Assembly: GCA_002082585.1 (NCBI GenBank)
Contig: CP020563.1
Coordinates: 1,048,001 to 1,112,000, forward strand
Length of the DNA: 64,000 nt
Origin: Kitasatospora albolonga
GTDB taxonomy: Bacteria; Actinomycetota; Actinomycetes; Streptomycetales; Streptomycetaceae
Direction of reading: 5' to 3'
Position numbers and translations under genes: made by a program. Positions 19,137 to 30,900 of the stretch are shown piece by piece; positions within the stretch are counted from its first letter, which is position 1, and every line of letters begins with the position of its first letter. The notes below the pieces were generated by a model. It was not told the origin of the DNA, made no database searches, and worked only from the letters and a program-made list of their open reading frames with translations.

Positions 19137-21455
19137 TCAGCCCCGGCCGGACGGCTCCGGGTCGATGATCTGGAGCCGGAGCTCGGAGGAGTACCGCCGC
19201 CCCTCCCCGTCCGCCAGCCACGCGTGCTCGGCCGTGGGCAGCGCCTCCGTGACGATCACCTCGACGTCGTCGCCGCCCTTCGTCCGGGCCGCGCGCAGCA
19301 TGGTGCAGAGCAGGCGTACGTACACCGGGCTGGTGAAGTCGACGAACTGCGGCTTGATGTCGGTGGCGACCCGGACGTACACCTGCTCGGGCATGTCCGC
19401 CGCCAGCCGCCAGCGGCGGGCCGCCACATACCGCTGCTGCTCGCCGGTGACGTCGGCCAGTCCGCCCGCGCCGACCGTGGTGCGCCAGGTGCGGCGTACG
19501 AGTACGAGGTCGTCGACCGTGATCCGGGGGGTGTGGCCGCCCGCCCCGGCCAGCTTCCAGGTGTCGAACGCCTGGAGGCCCAGCATGTTCGCGAAGACCT
19601 CCAGGACCGGCCATCGCCGTCCGTCGTCCGTGCGGGCGACGAGCCCGTCCGGACCGTCCTCGACGGTCAGGTCCGTGACCGGTACGAGCCGGTCGGGGTC
19701 CGCGCCGGGGGCCGGGGCGAAGCCCAGTTCCACATCGTGCGGCCCGTGCATCCAGTACGCGTTGCGGGAGCAGTGCCGGGGCCAGTCGTGCGGCAGCAGC
19801 AGGCGGACCCGGCTGCCGGGGAGGTCGGCGGCCAGGGCGTCGCGCAGCGCCTGCGGTTCGGGGTGGCCGAGCGCGAAGAACTGCGTGTCGAACGCGGCGG
19901 AGGCGATGTGCAGTTCACCGAGGACGAGGGTGTAGTCGCCACGCGCCAGCGCGTCGGCGTCGGCGGCGCAGAGGTGGACGTCGGGGCTGTGCACCCGCGC
20001 CTCGGACCAGCCCGGCCGGTCGGCGGGGAACGCCCGGGCGGTACGGGCTCCGAGCTCCTCGGCGGTGAAGCGGAGTTCGGCGGTCCCGTGGGGGACGTCC
20101 GCCAGTCCGAGCACCTCCGTCCAGCGGTCCAGGAAGTCCGCGACCACCGGGTCGGCGGGCCGTTCGTCGCCGAAGACGAGTGCCTGGGCCATGAACCACA
20201 TTTCGCGCAGGGGCACATGGGGGCTGCCCGCGTCGGCGGCCAGCTCGCGGTACAGCCCGGTGAGCGCCGCCGTGTACACCTCCGCGATCCGGGCGGTCAG
20301 CCAGCGCGCGGACTGGAGCAGCGGTGCCAGACCGGCCATCCGGGCCAGCACGTCCCCGCCGATGGTGACGTCCAGGTCGCGGACGGTGTCCAGGTGGCAG
20401 AGGGTGCGGCTCGCGTACGTCTCGCCGGGCCGCCGCCGGGCGTCCCGGCCGGTGACGGCCGTGAAGGTCTCCTCCAACGCGGCCATGGCCGAGGCGAGTT
20501 CGTCCGGTCCGGTGGCGGCGGCCACCGTGTCGCGGGCACCGCACAGCCGGTCCATCGTCTCCAGCGCCCACGCCCGCGCCCCGGTGTCCCCGATGCCTTC
20601 CAGCAGCTCGCGCAGGAGCCGTTCGGCCCCCAGGTCCATCGGCAGGTCGAAGCCTGACCGGAGGGCCCCGGCGGCGGTGAGCCCGTCGAGCTGGGCGTAC
20701 ACGTCGGCCTCGCGGCGGAACGTACCGGCCCCGGTCAGCTCCGCCGCGAGCTCACCGGCCCGTCGGCGCCCGTCGCAGCGGGCCACCAGCGCGGCGGCGC
20801 CGGCCGTCAGGTCCTGCGCGGGCCGGTTCGGCCACACCAGCCGGCGGCCCTCCAGGCGCAGTTGCGGCTGGCGGGCCACGGGCAGCCAGGGGCGGAGCCG
20901 GTCGTCGGTGGCGAGGTGGGCGGCCAGCGCGTCGAGCGCCCACCACTCGAAGTGCACCGCCGCGTCCCGGACGAGCGCCGGTCCGTGCCGGACCGCCAGC
21001 CGTGGACCGCCGTTGTCCACCGTCGACCAGCTCATGGGGCCGAAGAAACCGATCGTGTCGTTCTTGGTGCAGTAGCGCTGCCAGTACTTGGCGACGATCT
21101 CCTCCCGCCGTCGGCGGCGCTCGTTGCGCCGGGCCGTGGGCCCGTCGCGGAGCACCCCGGCCACAGAGCTGAGGACGCCGGGGTTCTGCCAGGTGACGGC
21201 CTGGCGGAACAGCGGGTCGGCGCACACGTCGTGGACGGCCCGGCCCAGGCCGGTCATCGCGGCGGCGAACGCCTCGTCCACCCGGTCGGCCCCGGCGGAG
21301 CCCTCCAGGTGCCGGTCCACGGTCCGGGCCAGCTCCGGGGCGGCGAACGCGGCGATGCCGTCGGCGGGGAACCCGGCGGAGCGCACCAGGGTGTGCCGCC
21401 ACACGCTCCACGGGGTGCCGGGCAGGGGGACGAGATGGTCGGACAAGGCGGTCAC
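19137..21455 (-). CDS. LanB-like (lantibiotic dehydratase N-terminal domain) protein 2
   Basis: 772 residues from GTG 21455 with AGGAG 3 nt upstream. It is a paralogue of the protein at 7307-9697, with the same arrangement and the near-identical stretch KYWQRYCTKNDTIGFFGP at about 122-139. It also shares a closing segment VEVIVTEALP followed by a YSSELRLQ strand. As with its paralogue, only the glutamylation-type domain appears to be present. It is the last gene of the large-NRPS operon, after an MbtH gene. Two diverged copies in two separate operons suggest different substrates or a heteromeric pair rather than redundancy. No precursor peptide is visible nearby. Confidence 0.85.
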   Translation of the reverse strand: MTALSDHLVPLPGTPWSVWRHTLVRSAGFPADGIAAFAAPELARTVDRHLEGSAGADRVDEAFAAAMTGLGRAVHDVCADPLFRQAVTWQNPGVLSSVAGVLRDGPTARRNERRRRREEIVAKYWQRYCTKNDTIGFFGPMSWSTVDNGGPRLAVRHGPALVRDAAVHFEWWALDALAAHLATDDRLRPWLPVARQPQLRLEGRRLVWPNRPAQDLTAGAAALVARCDGRRRAGELAAELTGAGTFRREADVYAQLDGLTAAGALRSGFDLPMDLGAERLLRELLEGIGDTGARAWALETMDRLCGARDTVAAATGPDELASAMAALEETFTAVTGRDARRRPGETYASRTLCHLDTVRDLDVTIGGDVLARMAGLAPLLQSARWLTARIAEVYTAALTGLYRELAADAGSPHVPLREMWFMAQALVFGDERPADPVVADFLDRWTEVLGLADVPHGTAELRFTAEELGARTARAFPADRPGWSEARVHSPDVHLCAADADALARGDYTLVLGELHIASAAFDTQFFALGHPEPQALRDALAADLPGSRVRLLLPHDWPRHCSRNAYWMHGPHDVELGFAPAPGADPDRLVPVTDLTVEDGPDGLVARTDDGRRWPVLEVFANMLGLQAFDTWKLAGAGGHTPRITVDDLVLVRRTWRTTVGAGGLADVTGEQQRYVAARRWRLAADMPEQVYVRVATDIKPQFVDFTSPVYVRLLCTMLRAARTKGGDDVEVIVTEALPTAEHAWLADGEGRRYSSELRLQIIDPEPSGRG

Positions 21456-21486
21456 CGGCTCCTGATCAGTGGAGGTGCTGGGCGGT

Positions 21487-21537
21487 GGGACGGACGGCTC
21501 GGAGGGACGGACGGCTCGGAGGGACGGACGGCTCGGA
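21487..21537. repeat. Three perfect 17-nt tandem repeats upstream of LanB-like 2
   Basis: Three exact copies of a 17-nt unit beginning GGGACGGACGG occupy most of the 93-nt gap between the MbtH stop (21549) and the LanB-like start (21455). The period is not a multiple of three, so the tract is not coding. It could set spacing in the polycistronic message or simply be a slippage product. Confidence 0.8.
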
Positions 21538-21548
21538 CGGCGGCGGTC

Positions 21549-21782
21549 TCAGGACGCGGCCGGTGGCGGTCCGGCGTCCTCCATCGCCCGCACCAGGCTC
21601 AGGGGCCGCAGGTCCGTCCAGTGGGTCTCGACGTAGTCCAGGCACGCCTGGCGGCTGTCCTCCGGGTGCGCCACGGTCCAGCCCTCGGGCACCTCGGCGA
21701 AGGCGGGCCACAGCGAGTGCTGGCCCTCGTCGTTGACCAGGACCAGGAAGCGGCCTTCGGGGTCGTCGAACGGGTTGGTCAT
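21549..21782 (-). CDS. MbtH-family NRPS accessory protein
   Basis: 77 residues from ATG 21782 with a strong GAGGAGAGG ribosome site. The MbtH signature is complete: [10 protein letters not shown] near residue 17-26, then P-x-G-W, a Cys-x-x-Y-V segment and W-T-D-L-R-P-L-S. MbtH proteins bind adenylation domains and are needed for solubility or activity of some of them. The gene lies 121 nt after the large NRPS gene in the same operon, so its partner A domains are probably in that protein, with those of the two other NRPS proteins also possible clients. Nothing in it is unusual. Confidence 0.97.
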   Translation of the reverse strand: MTNPFDDPEGRFLVLVNDEGQHSLWPAFAEVPEGWTVAHPEDSRQACLDYVETHWTDLRPLSLVRAMEDAGPPPAAS

Positions 21783-21903
21783 GGTGGTCCTCTCCTCAGG
21801 GTCGTTCAGGGCTGTCGGTCGAAGTGGTCGTCGGAGTTCTCGTCGGAGCTCTCATCGGGAGCTCTCATCGGAAATGCCGTTGGAAATGTCGTCGGAGATG
21901 TCT
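21783..21903 (-). other. Intergenic gap with degenerate short repeats
   Basis: The 121 nt between the NRPS stop and the MbtH start hold about five degenerate copies of a 12-15 nt unit around GTCGGAG/ATCGGAA. No promoter-like pair or terminator hairpin is evident, so read-through from NRPS to mbtH is expected. Confidence 0.5.
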
Positions 21904-24900
21904 TCAGGGCCGCTGTCTCAGCAGGTCGTCGAGTGCGGCGCCGATGCGGCGCAGCGGCTCGGGCCGGGTCATGTCGTCGTGCACGCACGCGATCGGGTGG
22001 ACGCGCAGCTCGCCGGTGGTGTGTCCGGTCCAGGCCGCGGGCCGGGCCGGTTCGGGTTCGCCGGTCGCCGGGAACAGGTCCAGGTCCCCGTCGAAGCGCC
22101 CCGGGCGGTGCGCGGCGGCCAGCCGGGCGTTGTTGGCGACCACCCCGGCCAGTTCGGGGGCCAGTTCGGCGCCGGTCTCCGGGCCGAGCAGGCGGTGCAG
22201 CGCGGCCACCGGGTCGACGGGGGCGGCCAGTCGGCCGTCGTCCACCGGCTGGGCGTCGAGCAGGGCCAGCAGCCCGACCGGGGCTCCCTCCTGGCGGAGC
22301 CGTACGGCGATCTCGTGCGCCACCAGTCCGCCGTAGGACCAGCCGAGCAGGTGGTACGGGCCGGTGGGCCGGACGGAGCGGATCTGTTCGAGGTGGTCGG
22401 CGGCGACCTCGGCGAGCGAGCCGGGCAGCGGGCGGCCGGGGGCCGCGATCCGGGACTGGAGGCCGTAGACGGGCCGTTCGGGGTGCAGATGCCGCAGCAG
22501 GCCGGTGTAGCACCAGGCGAGTCCGGCGATCGGGGCCACGCAGAACAGGGGCGCGAGGCTCCCCGTCGTACGGATCGGGAGCAGCACGTCCAGTCCCCGT
22601 CCGCCGTCTCCCCCGCCGTCGCCGCTCTCCAGCCGGGCGGCGAGCGTGCCCGGGGTCGGGCTCTCGAAGAGCAGGCCGACCCCGAGTTCCACGCCGAGCC
22701 CGTCCCTGATCCGGCCGGCCAGCGCGGCGGCCAGCAGCGAATGGCCGCCGAGGTCGAAGAAGTTGTCGTCGGCGCCGACGTGTTCCACGCCCAGCACCTC
22801 CGCGAAGAGCTGGCGGAGCAGTTCCTCGCGGTGGCTGCGGGCGGGGAGGCCGGGGCGGGCGGGCGACGGGGCGGGCAGTGCCCGGTGGTCGAGCTTGCCG
22901 TTCGGCGTACGCGGGAGCGCGGCGAGTTCGACCACCGCGCCGGGCACCATGTACGGCGGCAGGGTGCGGGCCGCGTGCGCGCGCAGCGCCGCGTGGTCGA
23001 GGCCGCCTCCCTCCGCTGGCCCCCCTGCCGGTCCTTCCGCCGGTACGACGTAGGCCACCAGCCGCCGGTCGCCGGGCCGGTCCTCCCGTACGAGGACCGC
23101 CGCCCGGGCCACCCGGGGATGGGAGAGCAGGGCCGCCTCGACCTCGCCCGGCTCGATGCGGTAGCCCCGGAGCTTGATCTGCCGGTCGGCCCGGCCGAGG
23201 TACTCCAGCCTGCCCGCGGCCGTCCAGCGGGCCAGGTCGCCCGTGCGGTACATGCGTGCGCCGGGCGGCCCCCACGGGCAGGCCGTGAACCGTTCGGCGG
23301 TCGGCACCGGGCGGCGCAGATAGCCCTGGGCGAGGCCCGCCCCGGCGAGGTACAGCTCCCCGGTGACGCCGGGCGGGACCGGCCGGAGCCGTTCGTCCAG
23401 CACATAGGCCCGGGTGTTGGCCAGCGGGGTGCCGATGGGCTGTCCGGTGACCGGGCCGGTGAGGCGGGCGGCGGTGGACCACACGGTGGTCTCGGTCGGG
23501 CCATACAGGTTGGTGAGCTCGCCGCCGGGGCCGGACAGCCGGTCGGCCAGACCGGCGGGCAGCGCCTCCGCCCCGGTGAACTTCCTCAGTACGGGGAGGA
23601 GTTCGGGCGCGGATTCGGCGAGCGACTGCCACAGCGAGGGCGTGGCGTGCACGACGGTGACCGAGGTCTCCGCGCACCGCCGGGCCAGCGCCACCGGGTC
23701 GCGGACCGTGCCGGGACCGGCCAGGACGACGGCCGCGCCGCTCAGCAGCGGGCCGTAGAGCTCGGGCACCGACATGTCGAAGGCGGCGGTGGTCACCGAC
23801 AGCATCCGGTCGCCGGGGGCCAGCCGCAGGAGGCCGCTCAGGGCACCCATCAGGTTGGCGAGGGCGCCCCGGCCGATGACAACGCCCTTGGGCGGGCCGG
23901 TGGTGGCCGAGGTGTAGATGACGTACGCCGGGTCCGAGGCGGACGGCGGCCGGACCGGGCCGTCCGCCTCGGACCCGGGGGCGGTGAGGTCGTCCTCGTA
24001 CGGCACCGCCTCCAGCACCAGGTCGGGTGCGGCGTCGTCGAGCACCTGGCGCAGCCGGTCGGCGGGGTGGCCGGGGTCCAGCGGCAGGTACGCGGCCCCG
24101 GCCTTGAGCACCGCGAGCACGGCCACGAGGAACTTCTCGGTGCGCGGCAGCGGCAGGGCGACCAGGGAGCCCGGTCCGATGCCCCGGCCGGTCAGATGGT
24201 GCGCGAGCCGGTCGGACCACCGGTCGAGGTCCGCGTAACCGAGGCTGCCGTTCTCGCCGATGACGGCGTCGGCCCGCGGGGTGCGCCGGGCCTGGCGGCG
24301 GAACGCGGTGACGACGTCCGGGGCCGCCGGGGTCCCGGTGTCGTTCCACTCGTGGAGCAGCCGGTGGCGCTCGGGGGCGGTGAGCAGCCGGGGGCGGCCG
24401 ATGGGCTGGTCGATGTCGGCGGCCATGGCGCGCAGCAGTGTCCCGAACCACTGGTGGAACGCGTGCGCGGTGTCACGGTCGTAGAGGTCGCCCCGGTAGC
24501 CGAGGTGGCAGTCCAGGCCCTGCGGTGCGCCGTCGCCCGCCCGCCGCTCGGTGACCTCGAAGAACAGGTCGAACTGGGCGGTGGCCGGTTCGACGGGCAC
24601 CTCCTCGAAGCCGCCGTCCGCCGCCGTGGCCGTCTGGAGCGACAGCACCACCTGGAAGAGCGGGTGGCGGGCGGGGGTCCGGGCCGGGTTGAGCGCCTCG
24701 ACCAGGGACTCGAAGGGCAGGTCCGCGTGCGCGTAGGCGGCCAGGTCCGTTTCCCGTACGCGCTCCAGCAGTCGGCGGAACGTCGGATCGCCGCCCGTGT
24801 CGGCGCGCAGCACCAGGAAGTTGACGAAGCAGCCGACGAGCCGGTCCAGGGACGCGTCGCCCCGGCCGGAGACGGGGGTGCCGAGCGGGATGTCGGTGCC

Positions 24901-27900
24901 CGCGCCCAGCCGGGTCAGCAGGGCGCTCAGCGCGGTCTGGAGGACCATGAACAGGGTGGTCCCGGTGCGCCGGGCGACGCCCAGCAGCCGGGCGTGCAGT
25001 CCGGCGTCGAGGCCGAGGGTGACGGTGCCGCCGTGGTCGCCGGTCGCGGCGGTGCGCGGCCGGTCCGTGGGGAGCGGTGTGCAGTCGGGCAGTCCGGCGA
25101 GCGTGCGGCGCCAGTGCTCCAGCTGGCGGGCGTGCGTGCTGCCGGGGGCGTCCGGCGCACCGAGCAGGCCCTGCTGCCACAGAGTCACATCGGCGTACTG
25201 GACCGGCAGCGGCTGCCACCCGGGGGCGCGGCCCGCCCGCCGGGCGGTGTACGCGGTGTACAGGTCCTCGGCGAGGACGCCCAGCGACCAGCCGTCCCCG
25301 GCGATGTGGTGCAGCACGAGCAGGACGACGGAATCGCCGGGCCCGGTGGTGAACAGGTGCGCGCGCAGCGGGGTCCGGGTCGCGAGGTCGAAGCCGTGGC
25401 CGAGCGCCTCGGCCATCGCCCCCGCCAGTTCCTCGGGGGCGCACGCGAGGGTGGTGAGCGGCGGGCGGCCCTCGGCCCGTATGTGCTGGTGGGGGACGCC
25501 GTCCGGCCCGGTGGGGAAGACCGTGCGCAGGCTCTCGTGCCGGTCCGCCACATCGTCGAGGGCCTGCCGCAGCGCGGTGGTGTCCGCTCCGCCGGGCAGC
25601 CGCAGCGCCAGCGGCATGCTGTTGTTGACCGCGCCCCCGGCGAGCTCGTTGAGGAACCAGAACCGCCGCTGCCCGTACGAGAGCGGCAGCCGCTCCGGCC
25701 GGGCGGCGGGCTCCGGGCGGGGGCGGACGGGGATGCCCGCGCGGCCGGCCAGCTCCGCCGCCAGGGCGGCCGGGGTGGGGTGCTCGAAGAGCGTACGGAT
25801 GTCCGTCTCCACCCCGAGGGCGTCCCGTACCCGGCCGGTCAGCCGGGTGGCGAGCAGGGAGTGGCCGCCGAGGTCGAAGAAGTCGTCGTCGGCACCGGCC
25901 ACGGGCACGCCCAGGACGTCGGCGAAGAGTTCGCACAGCACCTGTTCGGCCGGGGTGCGGGCCGCCCGGGCTCCGGCGGCGGCGGGCGGCGGCGCGGGCA
26001 GCGCCGCGCGGTCGAGCTTGCCGTTGGGGGTGAAGGGCAGCTCGGGGAGCGCCACCACGGCGGCCGGTACGAGGGCGCGCGGCAGCGTCCGGGCCAGGCT
26101 CCCGCGTACGGCGGCCCCCTCCAGCCGGGCCCCGGGCGCCGGTACGGCGTAGGCCACCAGCCGGACGTCGCCGGACCGGTCCTCGCGGACGACCACGACG
26201 GCCCGTGCCACCTCGGGGAGCGCGCCGATGGCGGCCTCGATCTCCGCGGGCTCCACGCGGACCCCGCGGATCTTCACCTGCTGGTCGGCGCGGCCGAGGA
26301 ACTCCAGCTGTCCGTCCGCCCGGCGGCGGACCAGGTCGCCGGTGCGGTACATCCGCTCCCCCGGCGCCCCGAACGGGCAGGCGGTGAAGCGCTCCGCCGT
26401 CCGCGCGGACCGGCCGAGATAGCCCCGGGCGAGCCCGGCCCCGGTGACGTGCAGCTCCCCGGCCGCGCCCTCTGCGACGGGCTGCAGGGCGGCGTCGAGC
26501 ACATACGCCCCGACGCGCGGCACCGGGCGGCCGATGGGGGCGACGGCCGCACCGCCGACGGGGCCGCAGTCGGCGAGGGTGACGGTGTCGGCGGCCTCGG
26601 TCGGCCCGTAGGTGTTGAGCATGCGGCGCCCGGCGGACCAGCGTTCCGCGAGCTCCCCGGGGCACGCCTCGCCGCCGACCACGAGGGTGGTGACCCCGGC
26701 CAGCGCGCCGTCGGGCAGGGTGCCGAGGACGGCGGGCGTCAGCTGGACGTGGCTGACCTTGCTCTGCTCGATCCAGTGGGCGAGGGGTTCGCCCACGAGG
26801 ACGGCCCCGGCGGGGGGCAGGACGAGGGCCGCCCCGGTGAGCAGGGCGGTGCACAGCTCGGACATGGCCGCGTCGAAGCTCCAGGACGCCAGCTGCGACA
26901 CCCGGGAGTCGGCGTCCACGCCGAACCGGTCGATCTGTACGGCCGCCATGTTCGCCACCCCGGTGTGGGTGACGGCGACCGCCTTGGGCCTTCCGGTGGA
27001 GCCCGAGGTGAACAGGACGTAGACCGGGTGCTCCGGGCGGAGCGGGGCGAGCCGGTCGGCATCGGTGAGGTCGGTGTCCGACAGGGGGAGGCCGGTGAGG
27101 CCGGTGTCCGCCGAGGGGAGGGCATCGGGGCCGACGTCGTACGGCACGGAGGCGGCGGCGCCGGTGAGGCCGACGAGGTGTCCGGCCTCGGACGGGCGGG
27201 TGGTGAACGCCTTGTCGAGCAGCAGCGGTTCGATCTCCGGCGGCAGGACTCCGGCCGTCGCGGCGGTGGCCACCGCCAGGCACGGGCGCGCGTCGGCCAG
27301 CATGACCGCCACCCGCCGCGCCGGGTAGTCCAGGTCGACGGGGAGGAACGCGGCCCCGGTCTTCGCCACCGCGAGGACCGCCACGACCGCGTCCACGGAG
27401 CGCGGCACCGCCACGGCCACCACCTGCTCGGGCCCGGCCCCCCGGGCGACCAGCAGCCGGGCCAGCCGGTTGGCGCGGGCGTTGAGTTCGGCGTAGCTGT
27501 AGGAGCGGTCGCCGTCCGCCACGGCGGTGCGCTCGGCGCAGTCGGCGGCCCGGGCCTGGAACAGGTCCGGCAGGAGGCCGTCCGAAGGCAGCGGCGGAGT
27601 GGCGGCCCAGGGCCGGGCCGCGCTCCCGGCGAGCCGCCGGGACCGTTCGGCGTCGGCGGGCGCCCGCAACCGCCCCACCGGGGCCTCCGGTTCGGCGACG
27701 AGGGTGTGGAGCAGCTCCACCACCTGGTCGAGGACGGCAGCGGCGGCGGCCTCTCCGAAGGTGTCCGGCCGGTGGCGGAGCACGATCCGCAGCCGCTCGT
27801 GCGGCACCACGGTGAGGTCGAGGGTGTAGTGGGTGGCGTCGTAGCCGCCCGCCCCGGCGATCCGGGGGGCGTCCGCGGGAGCGGTGCCGTCGTCGTCCGG

Positions 27901-30900
27901 GTCCGCCGGGAAGTTCTCCACCACGACGGCGGTGTCGAAGAGGGCGTCGTGCCCGGTGGTCCGCTGGATCTCGCTGAGCGGTACGTGGTGGTGGGCGAGC
28001 AGCTCCGCCTGTCCGGCGGCGATGTCCCGGAGGAGCCGGGTGACGGTGTCCCCGGGGCGCGAACGGACGCGGACCGGGACCGTGTTGATGAACAGTCCGA
28101 GCATCTCGCCCGATCCGTCGAGCTCGCCGGGGCGGCCCGAGACCGTGGCGCCGAACACCACGTCGTCGCGGCCGGTGAGCCGGGCGAGGACCGTGGCCCA
28201 GACGCCGAGTACGGCGGTGTGGAGGGTCAGCCCGTGCTCGCGGAGGGCCGTGGTGAGGGCCGCGGTGGTGTCCGCGTCCAGTTCGGCCGTCAACTCCCTC
28301 GGGCGGACGGGGAGATGACGCTTTCCGCTGTCCTCGGCCACCAGGGTGGGGCCGTCCAGCTCCGCCAGCGCCTCGGTCCAGGCCGCGAGGGACGCCTCGG
28401 TGTCCTGGGCGTCGAGCCAGGCGAGGAAGTCGCGGTACGGGCGGACCGGCGGGAGTGCGCCGGTGTCGCCCCCGTCGGCGGCGAGCCGGAGCAGTTCCCG
28501 TACGAACAGGGGGGTGGACCAGCCGTCGATCAGGGTGTGGTGGTGGGTCACCAGCAGCCGGTGGCGGTCGGGGGCGAGGCGGATGAAGGCCATCCGCATC
28601 AGGGGCGCCCGGGTGAGGTCGAACCGCCGGTCGCGGTCGGCGGCCTCCAGCCGGTCCAGCGCGGCCCGGCGCTCGCTCGCGTCCAGGGCGCCGAGATCGG
28701 TCTCCCGCCACGCGAAGTCCTCGTGGTCCGTGATCACCTGGACCGGGCGGCGCAGTCCCTGCCAGTGGAACGCGGCCCGCAGGTTGGGGTGGCGGCGCAG
28801 CATCAGCCGGCCCGCGCGGCGGACGGCGTCGGCGTCCACGGGGCCGACGAGGTCGACGTACAGCTGCAGGGTGTAGAGGTCGGGGCCGTCGTCGTAGCCG
28901 CTGTGGAAGAGCAGGCCCTCCTGGAGCGGGGTGAGCGGCAGGATGTCCAGGACGTCCGGGTGCTCGCGGGTCAGGAGGTCGACCTCGTCCTGGTCGAGCC
29001 GGGCGAGCGGGAAGTCCGAGGGGGTGCGGCCGCCGCCGTGGGTGCGGACGTGGGCGCACAGCACGTGCAGCGCCCGCTGCCAGCCCTCGGCGAGCTGTTC
29101 GGCGGTCCGGTCGTCGAGCGCGCCGGGGGCCCAGCTCCAGGTCGCGGACAGGGCGGGGCCGGACGGGCCGTCGACGACCATGGCGTTGAGCTCCAGGGCG
29201 TGCGGCATCGCCATGTCCGGGGCGAGCCCGCCGGCCGGTCCGCCCGGCTCCACCGTCGGGCTCCACGCCCCGGTGTCCGTCTGCCCGTCGAACCGGCCCA
29301 GGTAGTTGAAGAGGATCTCGGCCCGGGCGCGGTCCCTGAGGGCGGCGGCCGTGCCGGGGTCGAGGTGGCGGAGCATGCCGTAGCCGAGGCCGCCGTCCGG
29401 GGCGGAGCGCACCTGCTCCTTGACCCGCTTCAGGGCGCGGCCGGTGGCGGGGCCGCCGTCGGACAGCTCGGCCGGATCGTGCTCGCCGAGGTCCAGCCGT
29501 ACGGGGTACATGCTGGTGAACCAGCCCACGGTACGGGTGAGGTCGACGCCTTCCGCGATCTCCTCGCGGCCGTGGCCCTCGACATCGACCAGCAGGGCTG
29601 CGCCACCGGGTTCCCCGCGCTCCCGGCGGTGTTCGGCCACGGCCATGGCCAGGGCGGTCAGCAGCACGTCCTGGACGGTGCCTCCGAAGGCGGCCGGGAC
29701 GCCGGTCAGCAGGTCGGCGGTCAGTTCGGCGGGGACGAATCCGGTACGGAACCGGGCCCGGCCGTAGGTGTCGCGGGCCGGGTCCAGCGGTCGCCGGGCG
29801 AGGGCGGGGGCGGTGACCGGTTCCGTGACCCGGAGCCAGTACGGGAGTTCCGCCCGGCGGCGCGGTCCGGCGGCCTGCTCGTGGAGGAGCCGCGTCCAGC
29901 GGCGCAGCGAGGTGCCCACCTCGGGCAGCCGCACCTCCTCCCCGGCCGCCGCCGAGGTGACGGCGGCGATCAGATCGGGGACGAGCACCCGCCAGGAGTA
30001 CCCGTCGACGGCCAGGTGGTGGACGGTCAGCAGCAGATGGCCGGGCTCGCCCGGACCGGCGTCGAACCACACCGCCCGCAGCACCACACCGGCTTCCAGG
30101 TCGAACCCGCCCCCGTCGCCCGCCCGTTCGGCCTCGACGGCGGTCCGCAGGGCCTCCCGGTCCAGCCCGGCCACGTCCACGCGCCGCCAGCAGTCGGCCG
30201 CGGACACCGCGCCGCGCGGGGCGATGTCCAGGGCCCACCCCGGCGAGAGCCGCAGCCGCAGGGCGTCGTGCCGGTCGAGCAGCGCGCCGATCCCCGCCCG
30301 CAACCGCGCCTCGGTGGTACCGGCGGGGGTGCCGAGGACGGTCGACTGGGCGAAGCCGTCCAGGGGCGCTCCCTGTTCGCGCAGCCAGGCGGCGATGGGC
30401 CACGCCGCCAGCGGGCCGACCGGCACGTCGGCGCCGTCCTCGGCGCGCAGGGCGGAGGCGACCGCCGCGAGGGCCGCGGGCGTCCGGTGCTCGAAGATCT
30501 GCCGGGCGGTCAGCCGCAGTCCGGCCGCCCGCGCCCGGGCCACCAGCTGGATCGAGGAGATGCTGTCGCCGCCGATCCCGAAGAAGTCGTCGTCCGGTCC
30601 CACGGCGTCCAGGCACAGGGTGTCCGCGACGGCGGCGCAGAGCACCCGTTCGCGTTCGGTGCCCGGCTCCCGGCGCGTACCGCCGCGCGGCGCCCCCGGG
30701 TCCGGCAGCGCCTGCCGGTCGACCTTCCCGTGGGCGTTGAGGGGCAGCGCGGCCAGCGGGACCACCACCGACGGCACCAGGTGGCGGGGCAGCACTCCGG
30801 CGAGCCGGGCGATCAGGTCAGCGGGCGACGGCAGCTCCCGGCCCGCGCCGGGCGCGGCGTACGCCACCAGCCGGGGCGGTTCGCCCACCGCGAGCACGGC

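Noticed and set aside
14002-19614. A 1870-codon open frame opposite the PKS gene
   Set aside because: Same antisense shadow; no recognisable protein family and no ribosome site.
7046-21903. A short precursor-peptide gene that the LanB-like proteins might act on
   Set aside because: The gaps at 7046-7306, 13371-13410, 21456-21548 and 21783-21903 were read for a small gene with a leader-like start and Ser/Thr/Cys-rich end; none was convincing. A peptide elsewhere in the genome is still possible.
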